Assembly (NCBI GenBank): GCA_020742515.1
Contig: DYWT01000060.1
Coordinates: 1 to 57,109 of the forward strand
Origin: Sporosarcina psychrophila
GTDB taxonomy: Bacteria; Bacillota; Bacilli; Bacillales_A; Planococcaceae
Length of the DNA: 57,109 nucleotides
Reading direction: 5' to 3'
Shown: piece after piece, positions 53,120-57,109 of the stretch
Layout of the letters: each line of letters starts with the position of its first letter
Position numbering within the stretch: the stretch's first letter is position 1
Made by a program: the position numbers and the translations under genes
Notes under the pieces: generated by a model
Databases searched by the model: none
Seen by the model: the letters and a program-made list of their open reading frames with translations, nothing else
What the model was told of the DNA's origin: nothing

Positions 53120-53839
53120 ATGAAAAAAACAATACACTGGAGATTTACATTAATTTTACTCCTTGTCGGGTTTATGACAGCCGTCCAATACAATTCGATG
53201 AAAAACCCCGCGGAACGAGATACGCGAGACATCTGGGCAATCCGCCAAGACTTGGCAACCGAAAAGCAATTTCACTCTGAATTGCTTTCTGAAATTCGTG
53301 AGTTGGACAAGACCATACTTACATACAAATCATTAAATAATAAGAACACTGGGAAGGCCCTGACCCAAACGGTAGACAAGCTCTATCGCCAAGCTGGCGT
53401 TACGGATGTTGAAGGACCAGGTATCATTATTAAAGTTCGGCCGTCAGCTGAAAGTGTGGCATTTGGCTTGCCAATAACCGGGATATCTCCAGATCTTCTG
53501 ACACGCTTTGTCAATGATTTGAACCGCTTTAAGGGGCTTATTCTAGAAATTGATGGCAAGCGATATACGGTATTGAGTTCCATCAGGGATATTAATGGAA
53601 TGACAACAGTAAATGGATTAAATGTTTCAACGCCACCTTTTTCCATGAAAATAATTTCTCCGACCCTCGAGGATAGTGAAAAATTGTACAATTATTTAGC
53701 AGCATCGACAATCCATGATGATTTTTATCTAGACGATTTAATCCTCGAAGTCGGGAAGCCGGAGATGGCAGTGGAAGTCCGCGGCTATCCCGAAAAGTTT
53801 GAAAATCAATTTTTAGAGGAATTGCCGAAAGGGGAATGA
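53120..53839 (+). CDS. ylxX: DUF881 protein (YlxX-like)
   Basis: A 239-residue paralogue of the preceding protein with the same plan: membrane helix (about 6-22), coiled coil, then DUF881 (VDKLYRQAGVTDVEGPGIIIKVRPSAE, VNDLNRFKGLILEIDGKRY). ATG 53120 follows GGGAGG with eight bases; the GTG at 53102 lies before that site. Tandem DUF881 genes before sbp are normal in Bacillales. Confidence 0.85.
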   Translation: MKKTIHWRFTLILLLVGFMTAVQYNSMKNPAERDTRDIWAIRQDLATEKQFHSELLSEIRELDKTILTYKSLNNKNTGKALTQTVDKLYRQAGVTDVEGPGIIIKVRPSAESVAFGLPITGISPDLLTRFVNDLNRFKGLILEIDGKRYTVLSSIRDINGMTTVNGLNVSTPPFSMKIISPTLEDSEKLYNYLAASTIHDDFYLDDLILEVGKPEMAVEVRGYPEKFENQFLEELPKGE

Positions 53840-53842
53840 CTT

Positions 53843-54211
53843 ATGTGGTTACCTTTACTTGGGCTTATACTCGGGATATCGCTTGGTCTATTATCGGATA
53901 TTCAAATTCCACAAATATATGATAATTACTTATCGATTGCCGTGCTAGCTGCTCTTGACACATTATTCGGGGGCATCAGGGCTTATTTACAGCAAGTCTA
54001 CGATGATAAGGTGTTTATATCCGGATTCTTCTTTAACATAGCACTGGCGGCCATTCTGGCGTTCCTAGGGGTGCATCTGGGAGTCGATTTATATCTCGCC
54101 GCAATTTTTGCATTCGGTGTTAGATTATTCCAGAATATCGCCGTTATTAGAAGAATTCTGCTCGTGAAATGGACAGAGCGGGGAAAAGTTTCAAATACAA
54201 ATGCACCTTAA
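53843..54211 (+). CDS. sbp: Small basic protein Sbp (DUF1290)
   Basis: A 122-residue membrane protein with about three to four segments: GLILGISLGLLSDIQIPQIYDNYLSIAVLAALDTLFGGIRAYLQ, then FISGFFFNIALAAILAFLGVHLGVDLYLAAIFAFGVRLFQNIA. The family is always near ftsA-ftsZ and has no known function. The start is 3 bp after the ylxX stop. Confidence 0.9.
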   Translation: MWLPLLGLILGISLGLLSDIQIPQIYDNYLSIAVLAALDTLFGGIRAYLQQVYDDKVFISGFFFNIALAAILAFLGVHLGVDLYLAAIFAFGVRLFQNIAVIRRILLVKWTERGKVSNTNAP

Positions 54212-54308
54212 TGAAAGGGTTTGAATAAGAGATGTCGAAAATATTTAGACAATACGCTCGCAATACAATAGAATGGGAGTTAAGAGTTGATATGGGAGGT
54301 GCCAGTAA

Positions 54309-55592
54309 TTGAGCCAATCAGAATTATATGTATCACTTGATATAGGTTCTTCGTCGGTTAAAGTATTAATCGGTGAAGTGGATGGCGGATCCCTGCACGT
54401 TATCGGAGTCGGCAATGTTCAATCTGCTGGAATTCGGAAAGGGACAATCATCGATATTGATGCAACTGTCCAATCTATCCGAAAAGCGGTAGATCAAGCC
54501 GAGAGGATGATAGGGATGCAAATCCGCGAAGTTATTCTCGGCATTCCCGCAAATGGCGTTTTGTTACAAGACGTCAAAGGAGTTGTGGCAGTTAACTCGG
54601 AAAATCGTGAAATTACTGACGACGACCTGGATCGGGTCATGAAATCTGCACAAGTTATGTCTGTTCCACCTGAGCGGGAAATCGTTAATATCATTCCGAA
54701 ACAATTCATTGTAGATGATTATGATGAAATAACGGATCCGCGCGGGATGATTGGTGTCCGACTTGAAATGGACGGAACACTTATTACCACATCAAAAACA
54801 CTAGTTCATAATATATTGCGCTGCGTGGAACGAGCAGGCCTCGTAATACGAGAAATCTATTTACAACCGCTTGCGGCAGGAACGTTTGCCCTGACGGATG
54901 ATGAAAAAAATCATGGGAGCGCGTACATCGATATCGGTGGAGGTTCTACAACCGTTTCCATTTTTGGTGAAAATCGATTCATGGCAACAGCGGTTATACC
55001 TGTGGGTGGAGATCACATTACAAAAGATCTGTCAATTATTTTGAAAACCCCAACTGAGCAGGCTAGAAAAATCAAGCACCAGTATGGACATGCCTTCTCT
55101 GACGATGCATCGGATGATGAGTTGTTTGAAGTTCCTGTCATCGGTGCCGATTCAAAAGATCAATATAGCCAGCGATACATATCGGAAATCATCGGTGTAC
55201 GGCTTGAAGAACTTTTTGATCTCGTACTGGAAGAATTGTACCGCATGGGCGTGCATGATCTGCCGGGCGGAGTCGTATTGACCGGTGGTATAACGAAAAT
55301 GGATGGTCTTCTTCAACTAGCAAGACATGTCTTAAAAACCAGAGTCCGTATCCATACACCGGAATATATCGGGGTAAGGGAACCAATGTATACGACGGCG
55401 GTAGGACTTATACGTTATGCTCATATGCAAGATACCTATTTCGGACATGTGCCAGATTCACCGACAATGTCGGCTTCTGAGAATCATACGCCGGTTTCAG
55501 TCAACAAGAAAAAGCCTGTTGACCGAAATAAAGAAAAGAAACCTGGTATTTTAGATAAAGCAAAGAAAGTTTTTGACAATTTCTTCGAATGA
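54309..55592 (+). CDS. ftsA: Cell division protein FtsA
   Basis: An actin-like ATPase that tethers FtsZ to the membrane. The 427-residue protein shows the phosphate-1 loop SLDIGSSSVKVLIGE, a second block GSAYIDIGGGSTTVSIF and adenosine motif GVVLTGGITKMDGL. The C-terminus KKPGILDKAKKVFDNFFE is the amphipathic membrane anchor. The start is TTG 54309, nine bases after GGGAGG. The 97-bp leader may hold promoters, but I see no clear -35/-10 pair. Confidence 0.96.
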   Translation: MSQSELYVSLDIGSSSVKVLIGEVDGGSLHVIGVGNVQSAGIRKGTIIDIDATVQSIRKAVDQAERMIGMQIREVILGIPANGVLLQDVKGVVAVNSENREITDDDLDRVMKSAQVMSVPPEREIVNIIPKQFIVDDYDEITDPRGMIGVRLEMDGTLITTSKTLVHNILRCVERAGLVIREIYLQPLAAGTFALTDDEKNHGSAYIDIGGGSTTVSIFGENRFMATAVIPVGGDHITKDLSIILKTPTEQARKIKHQYGHAFSDDASDDELFEVPVIGADSKDQYSQRYISEIIGVRLEELFDLVLEELYRMGVHDLPGGVVLTGGITKMDGLLQLARHVLKTRVRIHTPEYIGVREPMYTTAVGLIRYAHMQDTYFGHVPDSPTMSASENHTPVSVNKKKPVDRNKEKKPGILDKAKKVFDNFFE

Positions 55593-55633
55593 GTCAATGA
55601 ATAATTGTATGAAATGGACTAGGAGGAGAGAAG

Positions 55634-56803
55634 ATGCTGGAATTCGATACAAATGTTGACGCACTAGCAGTCATCAAAGTAATTGGTGTTGGCGGTGGCG
55701 GCAATAATGCTGTAAATAGAATGATTGAACATGGTGTGCAGGGTGTGGAATTTATCGCAGTGAATACGGATGCACAAGCACTAAATCTGTCAACTGCTGA
55801 AGTGAAATTACAGATTGGCGGTAAATTGACGCGCGGACTCGGAGCAGGTGCGAATCCTGAAGTCGGTAAAAAAGCTGCTGAAGAAAGCAGGGAGCAAATC
55901 GAAGAAGCATTGCGCGGATCCGATATGGTATTTGTAACTGCAGGTATGGGAGGCGGAACAGGTACAGGAGCTGCCCCGGTCATCGCGCAGATTGCGAAAG
56001 ATCTTGGAGCTCTAACTGTCGGTGTCGTTACTAGGCCGTTCACGTTTGAAGGCCGTAAACGTCAGACGCAGGCAATCGGTGGCATAACATCTATGAAAGA
56101 ATCTGTGGATACTTTAATCGTTATACCAAATGATAAGTTGCTTGAGATTGTCGATAAAAATACGCCGATGCTAGAAGCATTCCGTGAAGCAGATAACGTC
56201 CTGCGTCAAGGGGTTCAAGGCATCTCAGATTTGATCGCTGTTCCAGGACTTATCAACTTGGACTTTGCCGATGTTAAGACAATCATGTCTAATAAAGGTT
56301 CTGCTCTGATGGGAATCGGGATGTCTACGGGAGAAAACCGTGCTGCAGAAGCGGCGAAGAAAGCCATTTCTAGTCCCTTGCTCGAAACATCAATTGACGG
56401 GGCTAAAGGTGTACTTATGAATATTACAGGCGGTTCAAACTTGAGTCTATTCGAAGTGCAAGAAGCTGCAGACATCGTTGCGTCTGCATCAGATGAAGAT
56501 GTCAATATGATCTTCGGTTCTGTCATCAACGATAATTTGAAGGATGAGATTATCGTAACAGTTATTGCAACAGGGTTCAGCGAAGAACAGCTTACCGCAG
56601 CACGTCCTGCAAGAAGCCCAGGCTTCGGTGCAAGCCGTTCACAAACACGTGAACAGCAACCACCGGCTCAACAGCCTCCGACGCGAGAGCGCAGAGAGGA
56701 AGCGCCACAGTTCCAACAACCGGAACCGACACGCCAGCCACAAAGCGGTCAGCAAGATGATGCGCTAGATATACCTACGTTCTTACGTAATCGCCGTCGA
56801 TAA
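55634..56803 (+). CDS. ftsZ: Cell division protein FtsZ
   Basis: The tubulin-like GTPase that forms the Z ring. The 389-residue protein has [18 protein letters not shown], the GTP signature GGGTGTG (near 106-112), the T7-loop segment [22 protein letters not shown], a Gln/Pro-rich linker (about 318-372) and the conserved C-terminal peptide [13 protein letters not shown] that binds FtsA and SepF. GGAGGAG precedes the ATG. A strong terminator follows. Confidence 0.98.
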   Translation: MLEFDTNVDALAVIKVIGVGGGGNNAVNRMIEHGVQGVEFIAVNTDAQALNLSTAEVKLQIGGKLTRGLGAGANPEVGKKAAEESREQIEEALRGSDMVFVTAGMGGGTGTGAAPVIAQIAKDLGALTVGVVTRPFTFEGRKRQTQAIGGITSMKESVDTLIVIPNDKLLEIVDKNTPMLEAFREADNVLRQGVQGISDLIAVPGLINLDFADVKTIMSNKGSALMGIGMSTGENRAAEAAKKAISSPLLETSIDGAKGVLMNITGGSNLSLFEVQEAADIVASASDEDVNMIFGSVINDNLKDEIIVTVIATGFSEEQLTAARPARSPGFGASRSQTREQQPPAQQPPTRERREEAPQFQQPEPTRQPQSGQQDDALDIPTFLRNRRR

Positions 56804-56816
56804 TAATGAATGGCCA

Positions 56817-56862
56817 AAAGCTTTCCGGAAAGTGCAACTGCACTTTCTGGAAAGCTTTTTTG
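56817..56862 (+). terminator. Terminator after ftsZ
   Basis: A nearly perfect stem, AAAAGCTTTCCGGAAAGTGC against its complement with one G-T pair, has a loop of about two to four bases and ends in six T. Confidence 0.92.
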
Positions 56863-56945
56863 ATGTTTGGTTAGAATAGGGGTAGTTACTCAAAAGATCA
56901 TAAAAAATGTGTGACCTTCCATCTAGCGTGTCGGCTGATCATAAA

Positions 56946-57109
56946 GCGTGATTGACCGCTCATATAGCCGTGTGACCGATCAAATAGCGTGGCTGACCGC
57001 TCATATAGCCGTGTGACCGATCAAATAGCGTGATTGACCGCTCATATAGCCGTGTGACCGATCGAATAGCGTGATTGACCGCTCATATAGCCGTGTGACC
57101 GATCAAATA
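56946..57109. repeat. 41-bp direct tandem repeat, at least four units
   Basis: Units start at 56946, 56987, 57028 and 57069; the last ends exactly at the window edge, so the array probably continues. They differ only at unit positions 6-7 (AT or GC) and 37 (A or G). Each unit is two similar halves of 21 and 20 bp, holding TGACCGCTCA and TGACCGATCA. Degenerate units lie upstream from about 56911. All frames have stops. It is not CRISPR, since there are no variable spacers. Confidence 0.95.

Noticed and set aside
56946..57109. CRISPR array
   Set aside because: The 41-bp units are contiguous and nearly identical, with no variable spacers, and no cas gene is present.

Overview
The window reads as chromosomal DNA of a low-to-medium GC, endospore-forming Bacillota, most likely a Planococcaceae member close to Sporosarcina. 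This rests on the ylb-type gene order (ctaG, ylbC-like, ylbF, ylbG, rsmD, coaD, ylbJ, ylbL, tmcAL, ylbN, rpmF), the bacillithiol genes (ypdA/bdr-like and bshC), the division and cell-wall (dcw) cluster with spoVD and spoVE, AGGAGG-type ribosome sites, and the interspersed hairpin repeats. The genus is inference.

Layout. (1) 2-7829: an operon for uronate or 5-keto-4-deoxyuronate catabolism. It holds a 5'-cut kduI, a 2-hydroxyacid dehydrogenase, a three-part TRAP transporter, a zinc alcohol-type dehydrogenase, kduD, kdgK and a KDPG aldolase. Together they would import a sugar acid and convert it through KDG and KDPG to pyruvate and glyceraldehyde-3-phosphate. A strong terminator follows. (2) 8185-10607: a polar amino-acid (probably cystine) ABC importer with its own promoter. 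(3) 10695-16064: an accessory stretch with an ASCH protein, a small membrane protein, a ypdA-like reductase, an amidase, a DUF4181 protein and a MITE-like element. (4) 16182-33168: the ctaG-to-rpmF backbone. Inserted in it are an unusual divergent pair, an aspartokinase-like catalytic domain and a second-site murE, and a repeat-rich gap at 23420-24356. (5) 33623-38267: an enoyl-CoA hydratase and a three-gene biotin-dependent acyl-CoA carboxylase, interrupted by three consecutive hairpin repeats. (6) 38583-41583: ketopantoate-reductase-like gene, DUF3397, bshC. (7) 41805-56862: the dcw cluster mraZ-rsmH-ftsL-pbpB-spoVD / mraY-murD / spoVE-divIB-ylxW-ylxX-sbp-ftsA-ftsZ. It lacks murE, murG and murB at their Bacillus subtilis positions. 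(8) 56946-57109: a 41-bp tandem repeat running off the window.

Most notable: the orphan murE carries the meso-diaminopimelate (DAP) signature DNPR and is divergent from a DapG-like kinase that lacks ACT domains. Overlapping sigma-K-like -10 motifs lie between them. Some relatives (for example Lysinibacillus sphaericus) have lysine in the vegetative wall but DAP in the spore cortex, so this pair is a candidate sporulation-specific cortex-precursor module. Also notable are two repeat families (a MITE-like element with terminal inverted repeats of about 55 bp, and a modular hairpin repeat whose paralogous copies show compensatory stem changes), the helically phased tandem repeat after ftsZ, and probable non-standard start codons for rsmH (ATT) and spoVD (CTG).
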